Source: a virus
Direction: 5' to 3' (one strand)
IMG/VR virus record: IMGVR_UViG_3300025771_003806
Coordinates: 1 to 28,372 of that record
DNA length: 28,372 nt
The position numbers and the translations under genes are program-made. Of this stretch, positions 8,491-17,855 are shown piece by piece; position 1 is the first letter of the stretch; every line of letters starts with the position of its first letter. The notes beneath the pieces were generated by a model. It was given only the letters and a program-made list of their open reading frames with translations, was not told where the DNA came from and made no database searches.

Positions 8491-9317
8491 TATGATGGGT
8501 TTACATATTCATACCATTTTATTGGGTCACTCTCAGTACCAACTCTTGTTAAATTTCCTTGTTCGTCTTCTGAGTACATACTATATTCATAGTTATCATA
8601 ATCTAAGATACATTTATAGTAGAATTTATAATCCTTATTAAATGTATATTTTTGAGTTAATTCTCCTTGACATTGATTCATCATTCTTACAAATTCTCCA
8701 GTCTTAGCATTAAAAAACTTAGCACTCATATAGAACTCACGAATATCCAAATAGTCGGTATTTTTTAACCAATAAATAAAAAACCCTTCTTTGTCACCAA
8801 TATAGTCTAATTGATATTCTGGTTTTTTTATCTCTATATCATTCTGTACTGTTGTAAGTGATAAATCAACCGTTTGAGTCTTACCTTGTTGTACTGGTAT
8901 TATAACTGTAAAATATATTTTTTGATTTTCTGACGATTTATTATCATAAAAATCCAATTTGAAAAAGCTATTAGTAAAAGAATTCGCATAATAATAAACT
9001 TCATCATTGTTAAATCCCGCACCCGAATATGAATTAGTCCATTCATCACAACTAGTCGTTGCCGTGAGTCTTATACTATTATCGAAAAAGTAAAAATTGT
9101 AATTGATGTCTGTCCTTGTTTGATTTTCATCCCAAAAAGAATGTGGAAATCTTGTAACCTCAAAATCCTGAGCAGGGTTAATTACTTCATTAATTGCATA
9201 TTCTTCATATTCAACAAAACCCTGTTCCTTACCTAAATTATCAAAATCTAACTGTATCGGAATGTTAAGTTGTTGGGTATTTGGCGATATTGTAATACGA
9301 TAATTATTCACAGTCAT
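8490..9317 (-). CDS. Tail structural protein of unknown function
   Basis: 275 aa from the ATG at 9317; a TTG three bases further upstream would add one Met-equivalent residue and is less likely. The gene begins inside the last 14 bases of the preceding gene and ends with a TAATG overlap onto the next. The protein is rich in aromatic residues and Asn/Asp (INYNFYFFDNS, VYYYANSFTNSFFKLDFYD), with a strand pair IYFTVIIPVQQGKTQTVDLS near 150. There is no signal peptide, transmembrane helix or catalytic motif. Its setting among baseplate genes suggests a virion part, but I do not recognise the family. Confidence 0.6.
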   Translation of the reverse strand: MTVNNYRITISPNTQQLNIPIQLDFDNLGKEQGFVEYEEYAINEVINPAQDFEVTRFPHSFWDENQTRTDINYNFYFFDNSIRLTATTSCDEWTNSYSGAGFNNDEVYYYANSFTNSFFKLDFYDNKSSENQKIYFTVIIPVQQGKTQTVDLSLTTVQNDIEIKKPEYQLDYIGDKEGFFIYWLKNTDYLDIREFYMSAKFFNAKTGEFVRMMNQCQGELTQKYTFNKDYKFYYKCILDYDNYEYSMYSEDEQGNLTRVGTESDPIKWYEYVNPS

Positions 9318-11031
9318 CAACTATTGGTAGATTTATTGTTTGATAATAAATACCCTCAGTGTTTCTTAGTATTGGTGTTTGTAAGAAAAGAATATTTTTA
9401 AATGGATAATGTGAATTATTAATAAAAGGATTATCAACACCAATACCATCTCCATCTGTAAAACCGTAAGGATAAAGGTCTCTCCACCTCCATTGGTTAT
9501 CATTTTGTGAGTAATATGAATATTCAGGCACATTATCAATTTCATTCTTATTTCCTGTCTCAATATAATCAGAAAAAGCCCTTATAGGAACCTGATAGTG
9601 TGGTCGATAAGCATAACCTGAAGGATTGTCAACTGAACTATTATTTTGGAAAATCTCGGGGTTAAAACTATATTTGTGATACAATGGTGATAATATAATC
9701 TCTTTTTGTTCATAATCATTCCATTCACAAATGTCACCCTTTAAAACATGTCCTTCAGTTAATGTTTGATTGTAGTAAAATGTAAAACTATCTTTTACAT
9801 AAGAAGCGACGGGTATGTTATCTTTGTTGTCTAACGAATCGTGATTCCACCAATCGTCTTGAGTTATACTATCAAAATTAAATTCCCAACCAATGTCAAT
9901 AGCAGTATTATCGTTTTGTGAATATGGTTTATTAAACCAACCCATATAACCTTTATTTAAAATAGTCACAAATAAATCTGTAACAGGTTTTGAGTTGTTA
10001 TCTTTTAGTCCTGTAATGTCAATATCTTTATCAAATGAAAAAGTAAAAACTTGATTACCCTGTTTGTAAGATATTCTTTGTACCCTGTTTGGTGTCAACC
10101 CACTATACTCTAATTTTCTTCGTGTTGTAAAGGCAGTATTTTCAAAACCACCTTTAACTAAATCAGCTTCATCACCACTTGTTAATAATTTATGTAACCT
10201 GATATAATATTTTGATGTGGTCTCACCCGTATTATTTATATCTATAATTCTCTTTAACGTACCTGTAGTATTGTCTTGAAAATTACCACTCCCATACCCA
10301 ATATTATAAATTGAGAATACTCTTCTTTCTGAATCGTAATATTCATCACCTAATGAAAATACCGAAAAAGTATCTTTACCATTAACCGTAAAACTTAATT
10401 TAACATATTCACCAATACTTAAATTATGGTCCATTGAACAATAAAAAGTTATCATTGGTTTACCATTAAAAAACGTATTTTGTATAATAAATGGTATCCC
10501 TTCAGATACTTCTTTAGCACCAACAGTAGTACCAAACCTTGAACTTGTATAACTTATTTTTTGTTTCGTATCACTACTAAACGGATATGATATATAAATG
10601 TTCCAATTATAAGTTGACGAACTTTTAGGTATAAAAGTAGTATGTCCTGATATTCCTTGCTCCCTAACAAAGGTAAACTCTTTATATTGTGGGTATCCTC
10701 TCCAAACTTCATCTTCAGGTATTCCTTTAGCGTCATTTATAGTTTTTTCAGGATTTAAATAATATAAGTCATTTTTAAAAGGGTTATATGTAGTTTTACC
10801 ACTAACACTATTATTTATAATATTTGTTATTTTACCCGCAATTCTAAAGATATTACTTTGTTGTCTTTCCTCGTCAAATCTTTGAGCTAAATTCAAGAGT
10901 ACTGTTCGGTCACCTTGAGTATAATTCTGCTGAGTTGATTTAAAAGGAACTTGGATAAATAATTCTTTATCTGAATTACCTTTAAACCTTTTAGAACCTG
11001 GAATATATATTATTTCGTTTTGATTACCCAT
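9304..11031 (-). CDS. Large tail structural protein of unknown function
   Basis: 575 aa with no family I recognise. It begins MGNQNEIIYIPGSKRFKGN and is dominated by Asn, Tyr, Asp and Ser with many short strands. Examples are GKPMITFYCSMDHNLSIGEY near 190-210 and VFTFSFDKDIDITGL near 330. A Trp-rich stretch (DIGWEFNFDSITQDDWWNHD) falls near 375-395 and another (NDNQWRWRDLYPYGF) near 520. No membrane segment or enzyme motif is visible. The ATG at 11031 shares a base with the stop of the 1635-aa gene (TAATG), and its own end overlaps the next gene by 14 bases. The coupling and composition fit a baseplate or fibre component. Confidence 0.65.
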   Translation of the reverse strand: MGNQNEIIYIPGSKRFKGNSDKELFIQVPFKSTQQNYTQGDRTVLLNLAQRFDEERQQSNIFRIAGKITNIINNSVSGKTTYNPFKNDLYYLNPEKTINDAKGIPEDEVWRGYPQYKEFTFVREQGISGHTTFIPKSSSTYNWNIYISYPFSSDTKQKISYTSSRFGTTVGAKEVSEGIPFIIQNTFFNGKPMITFYCSMDHNLSIGEYVKLSFTVNGKDTFSVFSLGDEYYDSERRVFSIYNIGYGSGNFQDNTTGTLKRIIDINNTGETTSKYYIRLHKLLTSGDEADLVKGGFENTAFTTRRKLEYSGLTPNRVQRISYKQGNQVFTFSFDKDIDITGLKDNNSKPVTDLFVTILNKGYMGWFNKPYSQNDNTAIDIGWEFNFDSITQDDWWNHDSLDNKDNIPVASYVKDSFTFYYNQTLTEGHVLKGDICEWNDYEQKEIILSPLYHKYSFNPEIFQNNSSVDNPSGYAYRPHYQVPIRAFSDYIETGNKNEIDNVPEYSYYSQNDNQWRWRDLYPYGFTDGDGIGVDNPFINNSHYPFKNILFLQTPILRNTEGIYYQTINLPIVDDCE

Positions 11032-14000
11032 TATATCATATATTTTGTAATGAATCGGTTCATGGCACTTTTACCTTTTCTTAATCCAAAGTAAAAATGG
11101 AATGGTGCCCCCACTAAAAATCTGTTTGATTGACCAGTAGGGTATGATGTTATTAATTTACCACTACTATTAAGATTGTATATGTAACCTAAATTATCAC
11201 CATTATTTGGTTTAAAATATAAATCATTACTATCAAAATCTAATGTTTGATATTTTTTAGATAATAACCTACCGTTTGAGTTTGAGCCATCTGTAGCATT
11301 AACACCAGCCCTTCTTGTAGTATCCCAATTATTATACTCGGTACCAAATATAGATTCTTTAGCCGGTATAATATCTTCATTTACTTGAGACCATCTATAG
11401 AAAGGAACTTCTTGTGTATTAGGGTATCCAAAATTTGTATATTCTGTTTTACCAGGAGTTAGTAAATTTCGTAACTCAGTACTACCGGTAAAGAATATAC
11501 CAAACAGTGGTGCTTCATCACCCTTACTATTAATTTTTACCTGACTAACAAAAATTCTATCATCGGTATAAACTTCACTAGAACCTAAAAAAGGAGTTAT
11601 ACCAAACTCACTGTTTATACTCCACATCTGAGCCATATCACCATCAATCCTGTCACCGTCTCTACTGAAATAGCTGTTGATAGATGAGTCTTTAGCATTA
11701 AAAAGGTTACTTAAAAATCCACTATTGGTTATACGAGATATTACAAAAATATTTAAAATATCACCCGTATCTTGATACGATGTTGATTTTAATGAATCCA
11801 CTAAATATCCTTCAAAATTAGGGTCAAAACATATTTGTTTTGTGAATTGGTCTCTAGGACCTAAATCCATAATAGTTGTTGGGTACCAAATATTATATTC
11901 ATTAGTTGCACCAAATGGAAGAAAACCATATAAGTTACGTAATCCAACGTACTCAGGTTGACCAATAAATTTATCTTGAGTTATTAAATATTTAGTACTT
12001 TTATAGTAGAAATTGTTCGTTTGATTATTGAAATATATAGGACCCGCACCTGAAGATTTTTCACCATCAGGGTTTGTGACAAAACTTTCAGGACTTCCAC
12101 AATATGTATACCTCTTTACTTCATTATCACTATTAAAAATGGCACCCTTGTTAAATGTTGGCATATACAATGTACCATTAACCCAGTTGTTTTGGAACAT
12201 GTGAGCAAAGGCTCCTTGACAAGCGGCATACATTATTCTATATCTCGCCTGCCATTCAATGAATAAGTTAGCATCTTCAATAAGCGTAACTATTGGAGTA
12301 TTAACTAATATATAACATCCTCCAACGACTTTTTCTTGTCTTGTAATTAAAGTTTTATTTTTTTCTTTATTTATGGTAAGATTTGTACCATATCCTTCAT
12401 AGGCACCAGTAACTACCATACCACCACAAGATAATGAACTTATCACACTATCATATGGTGTGGAACCTGAAAAATCAACACTTTCAGTACCTTTGTAATT
12501 CTGATTTGATTCAAAGTTAGGACTAACAACAGTACCTCCTTCATCATTTAATGTGTAAATCGCAAATTTTTGATTTTGATGTAAAGGGAATGATGATTGG
12601 TAATGATTTTCAACTTGGTCCGATGTTGGTAACCTATCACTTCTAAATACTATACGACTACTGTTGTTAATAGAAATACCATTATTACCAATGTTACCAT
12701 TATAGTTATTACCATAATTATAAGCATTATTTGTGTTAAACACCCTATTACCGTTATAATATACAGGACTAAAGAATCTTCCATCATCGGGGAAAACACC
12801 GGAATTCTTAAAAATTGATAATAATCCAGCACCATCATATCTGAATTGTCCATTAATGGTATTATCAGAAGCGTTTTCACTTTTAATACCACCCCATGTC
12901 GATGTCGGGGTATCACTATATTTTCTTGGTGTGTGTGGAGAATCATTTGGTGCAGCATAAAAATCTTTTTTACTTTCATCCATAGATGAATACCTACATA
13001 ATTCTAAACTTGTAAATGCTGTGAAATTGTTAGTGTCGGCAGTAAAAGTGTATGAAGGATGAAATAATACAGTATTATTGGTATTATTACTAATATTATG
13101 AGACTCAGGTGATTTATAATCATAATATGTATTAACTTTATTAATATCCGTTTCTTGTATCGGAATATTAAGTAAGTAATTACCTTCAACTGTAATGTTA
13201 CCGAATTTTAACCCAAACAACTGTGATAAATCATATTCAATATTTTGTCTCTTAGTGTATGGGTCTACACCTCTTGTTAAAAATATTATCTCATAACTTG
13301 CACTATCTTTAAGCTTATCAACAGGTTTTACAGAACCAAAACCGCTATTACTTTGAGAAACAATAAGTCCATTTTTATAAAAATATTGTTGTGTGTAATT
13401 AATAATATAATTATTTATTACTGAATGTTTTCTATCATTAGATGGTATATTATTTAATATTGTACGATATTCAGATACGGTACCTCCTGTGATTATCTGA
13501 AAATATTCAACCCCTGATTTAAAATTGTAATATTTTTCATTTTCATCAGATAATATTTTTAGTGTTGTGGTTTTTTTGGTACCATCTGGTAATATATTAT
13601 CAATAGTAGCAGTAACTAAATTATTTTTATCATATTTTGTTGTACCTGTAACTGAAGTGTTACCATATTGGTTTTCTGTTGCACCCGTAGTATTAGGGTC
13701 GTTAATTGATTCAATATCACTAAAAGTCAATATAGTACCCACACCTAAAGTTGATAGGGTATTAGAATCACAAAATAAAACCATTACATTATCATATAAT
13801 GGGTCTTCTGAATAATCAGCTGTATTAGTGCCAGGTTTATTATTTTTTACTGTAGTTTTAATTATATTTGCTTCCTTATTAGTTGCACCAGCAACTCCAT
13901 TTTGATAGTCAAACGCTTCTTTAACAAAATATCTTGACCTTTGATTTAATAAATTAATTTTTTGAGCTAAAGTAGGTCCAGTAGTATATCCTAACTTTTT

Positions 14001-15938
14001 AATACCTTCTTTATAAAATGGAACTCTTTGTAAATTACCACTTTCATTACCTGCCAATATCCATTTCATATTGTTATTAAACTCTTCATCTTGGTTAGTA
14101 AATGTGTTATAAAACCCTCTATCATTTATATTTGCTAAAAGTGATTGGTTAGCACCGACAGGACTAGATTTTGGAGCATCAATAGTTTGTGGGTCACACG
14201 GACAACTCTCACAATCAGGATAAGATATCATTGGTAGAGTTAGTTTTTGTTGTTTTACATATGAAATTTTTGGTTTAGATGAATCTAAACTAAAGGTGTT
14301 AATAAGCCATATAAATAAATTAATAACTAATGCTATGATACCGTAAATCATATAGACTATATGCATCACTAAAATTAAAGGTATAAAAATTACCTTTAAT
14401 AATAACATCAATAAATCAAAGAAAAAAAGATTTCCTGAATTTTGTTCACCGTCATTCACTGGAAATCTATTAACACTAGATTTACATATACTATCATCAA
14501 TATTTTTAATACCTATATGTTTTAAGTCCCCTAATCCATATTTAAAACGGTCAATGTGTGAAGAAACTGTATATACTTTATTATAATTAAACTCATAAAA
14601 ACGGTCCTTACAATCAATAGCCTCTTGTATCATCTTACGTCCATATATTGTAATACCACCATTTAGGTCAGTATCCGCATAATCCTTCCAATCAAGTGAA
14701 AAGGCATATGATTTATTGGAATCAATACCTGGGTCTTTTGGGTTGTTAGTCTTGACATATTCTCTAACATTTGGCACTAAGTAATTTGCTCTTTGAAATT
14801 CGTTTTGTAACCCACCTTCATTTTGATATTCAATTTTAAATCTATATTTACCTTTTGTTGGAATACCAATAGATGGGTCGCTAGATAAAACTTGTTCTCC
14901 GAATTCGTTGGTCACCACATAATCTAAATTCATTGGGACTTCAACTAACCACGTACCATCTGAATCAATAATATTACCACCATTTTCTAACTTATATTCT
15001 TCTAATATTGGATAAAACTCATTGTTATCTTCTTTATAACTGTCTATTGTATGTCTAATGGCTAATATTTTACCAGGTGAAGTTACCATTTCACATAATT
15101 TACCCGTACTTCGTTTTGGTGCACAATTTTCTTTTATACCATCTTCATCCGTATTAGAAAATAATGAACCCATGAAAATTGCATGTGGTTTTATATCAAC
15201 ACCGTAGTCTCTTAAGTCAAAATCAACACGACTAATACCTATCGTACATAAGTCTTCTTGACCCCAAAAAGAAGCAACATCAACATCTTTCACCGCATTT
15301 ATAATTTGTGGGAGTGTTTCTAAGTCTGTTGAAGCTCTGAACTGTTGACCCGCTACTTGACCATCTGTGGCTAAACCCATTCTAATTAAATCTGAAGGTC
15401 TCAATGAGAAACAACCCATATCAGACAAATCAAGGTCCATAACGACCTTTTGAATTCCTAAAGGAACACCAATAATCATAAAGTCACCAGACTCATTTGT
15501 TTTTACCGTATATTTGTAATATTTTTCATATACTTCTAAAACTTCTTGTCTTGTTAGAATATCATCTTCAGTTGGAAATGTTCCCGTTGGTGTATGTCCA
15601 CCATAACTTTGTTCATACGGTAAAAGATTGTATCTATATCCATCTTCATTTTTTTGACCTATGTTTTTATACGGATACAGTGTGGAAATAATCGGGTCAT
15701 TCTCATCTACACTATCTAAAGGTACAAAAACAGAAACCTTAGCATTAGGTAACCCGTAACCACCGTTTGTGATTACACGACCAACTACAACACCATAGTC
15801 TGCACAAAATCTAGTATAAACATCTTCTTGTCTTAACTTTAAAGATAATATCTCAAGAAAATCAAAATCTTGTGAAACTTCTACTTTAATATTTTTGTCA
15901 ACACCTGGTTGTGTTCGTATTCTGTATGACTTGGGCAT
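11031..15938 (-). CDS. Giant virion protein with carboxypeptidase-regulatory-like domain and internal hydrophobic segment
   Basis: 1635 aa, the largest gene here. Residues about 50-73 (VVVGRVITNGGYGLPNAKV and on) and 144-169 (NESGDFMIIGVPLGIQKVVM) match the start and end of a carboxypeptidase-regulatory-like beta-sandwich, apparently split by a 70-residue insertion. Residues 504-549 form an almost uncharged run (LFFFDLLMLLLKVIFIP, then LVMHIVYMIYGIIALVI and LFIWLI), long enough for two membrane helices, followed by a Cys motif DCESCPCD (575-582). The remaining 1000 residues are Asn/Tyr/Gly rich and unrecognised, except for a Cys/aromatic section WQARYRIMYAACQGAF. The gene follows gp6 after a 72-base gap with a palindrome. 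A baseplate, fibre or membrane-contact role is inferred; tape measure is possible but the position and beta content argue against it. Confidence 0.7.
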   Translation of the reverse strand: MPKSYRIRTQPGVDKNIKVEVSQDFDFLEILSLKLRQEDVYTRFCADYGVVVGRVITNGGYGLPNAKVSVFVPLDSVDENDPIISTLYPYKNIGQKNEDGYRYNLLPYEQSYGGHTPTGTFPTEDDILTRQEVLEVYEKYYKYTVKTNESGDFMIIGVPLGIQKVVMDLDLSDMGCFSLRPSDLIRMGLATDGQVAGQQFRASTDLETLPQIINAVKDVDVASFWGQEDLCTIGISRVDFDLRDYGVDIKPHAIFMGSLFSNTDEDGIKENCAPKRSTGKLCEMVTSPGKILAIRHTIDSYKEDNNEFYPILEEYKLENGGNIIDSDGTWLVEVPMNLDYVVTNEFGEQVLSSDPSIGIPTKGKYRFKIEYQNEGGLQNEFQRANYLVPNVREYVKTNNPKDPGIDSNKSYAFSLDWKDYADTDLNGGITIYGRKMIQEAIDCKDRFYEFNYNKVYTVSSHIDRFKYGLGDLKHIGIKNIDDSICKSSVNRFPVNDGEQNSGNLFFFDLLMLLLKVIFIPLILVMHIVYMIYGIIALVINLFIWLINTFSLDSSKPKISYVKQQKLTLPMISYPDCESCPCDPQTIDAPKSSPVGANQSLLANINDRGFYNTFTNQDEEFNNNMKWILAGNESGNLQRVPFYKEGIKKLGYTTGPTLAQKINLLNQRSRYFVKEAFDYQNGVAGATNKEANIIKTTVKNNKPGTNTADYSEDPLYDNVMVLFCDSNTLSTLGVGTILTFSDIESINDPNTTGATENQYGNTSVTGTTKYDKNNLVTATIDNILPDGTKKTTTLKILSDENEKYYNFKSGVEYFQIITGGTVSEYRTILNNIPSNDRKHSVINNYIINYTQQYFYKNGLIVSQSNSGFGSVKPVDKLKDSASYEIIFLTRGVDPYTKRQNIEYDLSQLFGLKFGNITVEGNYLLNIPIQETDINKVNTYYDYKSPESHNISNNTNNTVLFHPSYTFTADTNNFTAFTSLELCRYSSMDESKKDFYAAPNDSPHTPRKYSDTPTSTWGGIKSENASDNTINGQFRYDGAGLLSIFKNSGVFPDDGRFFSPVYYNGNRVFNTNNAYNYGNNYNGNIGNNGISINNSSRIVFRSDRLPTSDQVENHYQSSFPLHQNQKFAIYTLNDEGGTVVSPNFESNQNYKGTESVDFSGSTPYDSVISSLSCGGMVVTGAYEGYGTNLTINKEKNKTLITRQEKVVGGCYILVNTPIVTLIEDANLFIEWQARYRIMYAACQGAFAHMFQNNWVNGTLYMPTFNKGAIFNSDNEVKRYTYCGSPESFVTNPDGEKSSGAGPIYFNNQTNNFYYKSTKYLITQDKFIGQPEYVGLRNLYGFLPFGATNEYNIWYPTTIMDLGPRDQFTKQICFDPNFEGYLVDSLKSTSYQDTGDILNIFVISRITNSGFLSNLFNAKDSSINSYFSRDGDRIDGDMAQMWSINSEFGITPFLGSSEVYTDDRIFVSQVKINSKGDEAPLFGIFFTGSTELRNLLTPGKTEYTNFGYPNTQEVPFYRWSQVNEDIIPAKESIFGTEYNNWDTTRRAGVNATDGSNSNGRLLSKKYQTLDFDSNDLYFKPNNGDNLGYIYNLNSSGKLITSYPTGQSNRFLVGAPFHFYFGLRKGKSAMNRFITKYMI

Positions 15939-15950
15939 ATGCGACTTTTA

Positions 15951-15966
15951 AGATAAATATTTATCT
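15951..15966. promoter_or_regulatory. Perfect 16-bp palindrome containing ATAAATA/TATTTAT
   Basis: agataaatatttatct equals its own reverse complement. On the coding strand it puts both GATAAATA, close to the T4 late promoter TATAAATA, and TATTTAT just before the 1635-aa gene. TATTTAT ends 14 bases before the ATG, the same spacing as at 971-977. It is a candidate late promoter or binding site within the 72-base gap after gp6. Confidence 0.4.
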
Positions 15967-16010
15967 ATCCAATTTTAAAAATAAAAGTTGTTTCGTGTAT
16001 GTAAACTATC

Positions 16011-17849
16011 TTATGAGAAAGAAACACCCTTTAAGTCCTTAACTCTAACAGTAATGTCTTTATTCGGGAATCTAACCTGATAAATTTGATTAGGTTGAGC
16101 AAAAATAGTATCGTCAATCAATTCAATTTGTTTTGTTGCCGAGTTAGAATATCTTTGTGATGTTTGTGATGACGAGTAATCCCCACCCGTCCTATTAAAG
16201 ATACTAATATCTGATAATGAGATAACACCTGAAACGTCTTGTACTATTCTTCTAACTTCTGATACATTTAAATTTTGACCTAATTCTCGGTTCAATGAAC
16301 TCATATATTGTGAAAGTTGATTTACAATTTCTGTAATTACTTGACCCTGATTTTGTGTTGACTCAAATACAACAGATAAATCAAACGCTAAATCAATAAC
16401 TTGAGCACTTGTAATTTCAACATAGTCATTTATCATTCTATAGTTTGATAAATAAGTCGCCACATTATTTCTTAATGTATTAGACAACACTTCGGTTAAT
16501 TGACCATCAGCATCGTAAGCCAACATTTGAACAACTATTTTATTATTGTTTTCAGTAATCCCTACTTTAGCAGGTGCCCCGAATTTACCAGGCATTGTTG
16601 CAATCAATGTTTGATAATCATTTACCGTAACTGCTCTTTTTTGTGATGAGAAGTTAAAACCAACCATGTTTCTTACTTCTTCAGTTGTTGGTTGATTAGC
16701 ACCACCAATAGCTGCGGTAACATTATTCACAGTTAATGAATTACTAACTGTTTGGTTAACACTGTCTGAAGGTCCATTTACTGAGAAGTTAATAGTACCT
16801 AATTGATTAATAGCATTAACACCAATATTTGATGATGTACCACCACCAATTCTATATTGAATGAACAATGTAGTATTTGGTGTAACTGTAAGACCTAAAC
16901 CAATATTATTTTGGTAATCTTGAATTCTCATCGGAATACCTGTTTGTGAGAATTGTGCTAATTGTTGGTCAGGAGTTGTTGTACCACCACCAAAAGTCAT
17001 CTTTAAGAAACCTTCAGGTGTATATTCTGAAATAAATCTATTATCTGTTTCTAACCACTTACCAACTTTAACACCAGCAGAATCTGCAGGTTTTGTTGGG
17101 TCCTCAATAAACACTCTTGACTCAGCTAATGCATCAACCTCATACCATTTATTAGGTGAACTTATAAATTCTGAATATGTTGGTGTGGCTTGATAATTTG
17201 TCCCATCCTTTTGTATTACTGAAGTTATACCTAAAACATTTCTTTCAGGTAAAAATATTTCATAAAAAGGAATAACATCACTTGGATTGATAACCTGTTT
17301 AAAAACTTTTGTTATACCATTAACGACAGTTTCTCTTTTTGTTATGGTGTAGTTAATTAGTTTATTATTGGAATCAAAATTAGGAATTTTGATTCTATTT
17401 GGAAACCCACTATTATTATATGGTGAGGCAAAATCAATGTCATAAACATTTTCAAATGTTTGTCCTCCACCAACAACTTGAGAACCCGCTCTTAGAATAC
17501 CCAAATATCTTGCATCTTCTTTATCACCAAATGCTGGTACAGTGATTGAAAAATCTACCATAGAAACTGAAGGTCTGTAACCAGGTATTTTTAATCCGTA
17601 TGTTCTTGCAATGTTATAAACAGATGAACGCTGTTGTGCATATTGTAATACAGTCTCTTGGATACTACGGTCAATGTGGTAATGTAAGTTATCACCAATG
17701 GCTGCGTTAAGGTCTAAGAATACAGAAAATACTGAAGCATCATTGAAATTATCAATAAGTTCAGGATAGTATTGTCTAGTGTAATTTATGAGGTCCTGTC
17801 TTAAACCTTCAAAATCTCTTTCAGTATAAGATATTTTTTTATTTGCCAT
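16011..17849 (-). CDS. Baseplate wedge protein gp6-like (Baseplate_J family)
   Basis: 612 aa, against 660 in T4 gp6. The N-terminus ISYTERDFEGLRQDLINYTR followed by YPELIDNFNDASVFSVFLDLNAAIGDNLHYHIDR is the characteristic start of gp6/gpJ-type proteins. The later segment KRAVTVNDYQTLIATMPGKFGAPAKV (about residues 408-433) matches the conserved gp6 core. The C-terminal part (about 470-560) has the alternating helix-strand pattern of the family. In T4, gp6 forms the ring that holds wedges together in the contractile-tail baseplate. The preceding gene encodes gp25, its usual partner, with only six bases between them. Family confidence is high. Confidence 0.92.
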   Translation of the reverse strand: MANKKISYTERDFEGLRQDLINYTRQYYPELIDNFNDASVFSVFLDLNAAIGDNLHYHIDRSIQETVLQYAQQRSSVYNIARTYGLKIPGYRPSVSMVDFSITVPAFGDKEDARYLGILRAGSQVVGGGQTFENVYDIDFASPYNNSGFPNRIKIPNFDSNNKLINYTITKRETVVNGITKVFKQVINPSDVIPFYEIFLPERNVLGITSVIQKDGTNYQATPTYSEFISSPNKWYEVDALAESRVFIEDPTKPADSAGVKVGKWLETDNRFISEYTPEGFLKMTFGGGTTTPDQQLAQFSQTGIPMRIQDYQNNIGLGLTVTPNTTLFIQYRIGGGTSSNIGVNAINQLGTINFSVNGPSDSVNQTVSNSLTVNNVTAAIGGANQPTTEEVRNMVGFNFSSQKRAVTVNDYQTLIATMPGKFGAPAKVGITENNNKIVVQMLAYDADGQLTEVLSNTLRNNVATYLSNYRMINDYVEITSAQVIDLAFDLSVVFESTQNQGQVITEIVNQLSQYMSSLNRELGQNLNVSEVRRIVQDVSGVISLSDISIFNRTGGDYSSSQTSQRYSNSATKQIELIDDTIFAQPNQIYQVRFPNKDITVRVKDLKGVSFS

Positions 17850-17855
17850 ATACTA

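Noticed and set aside
12650-12979. 109-aa minus-strand frame inside the 1635-aa gene
   Set aside because: It is an out-of-frame shadow with low-complexity Met/Ile/Val/Thr content and no start signal.
11031-15938. 1635-aa protein as the tape measure
   Set aside because: It is beta-rich and Asn/Tyr rich rather than long-helical, and follows gp6 in the baseplate block; the hydrophobic segment alone is not enough.
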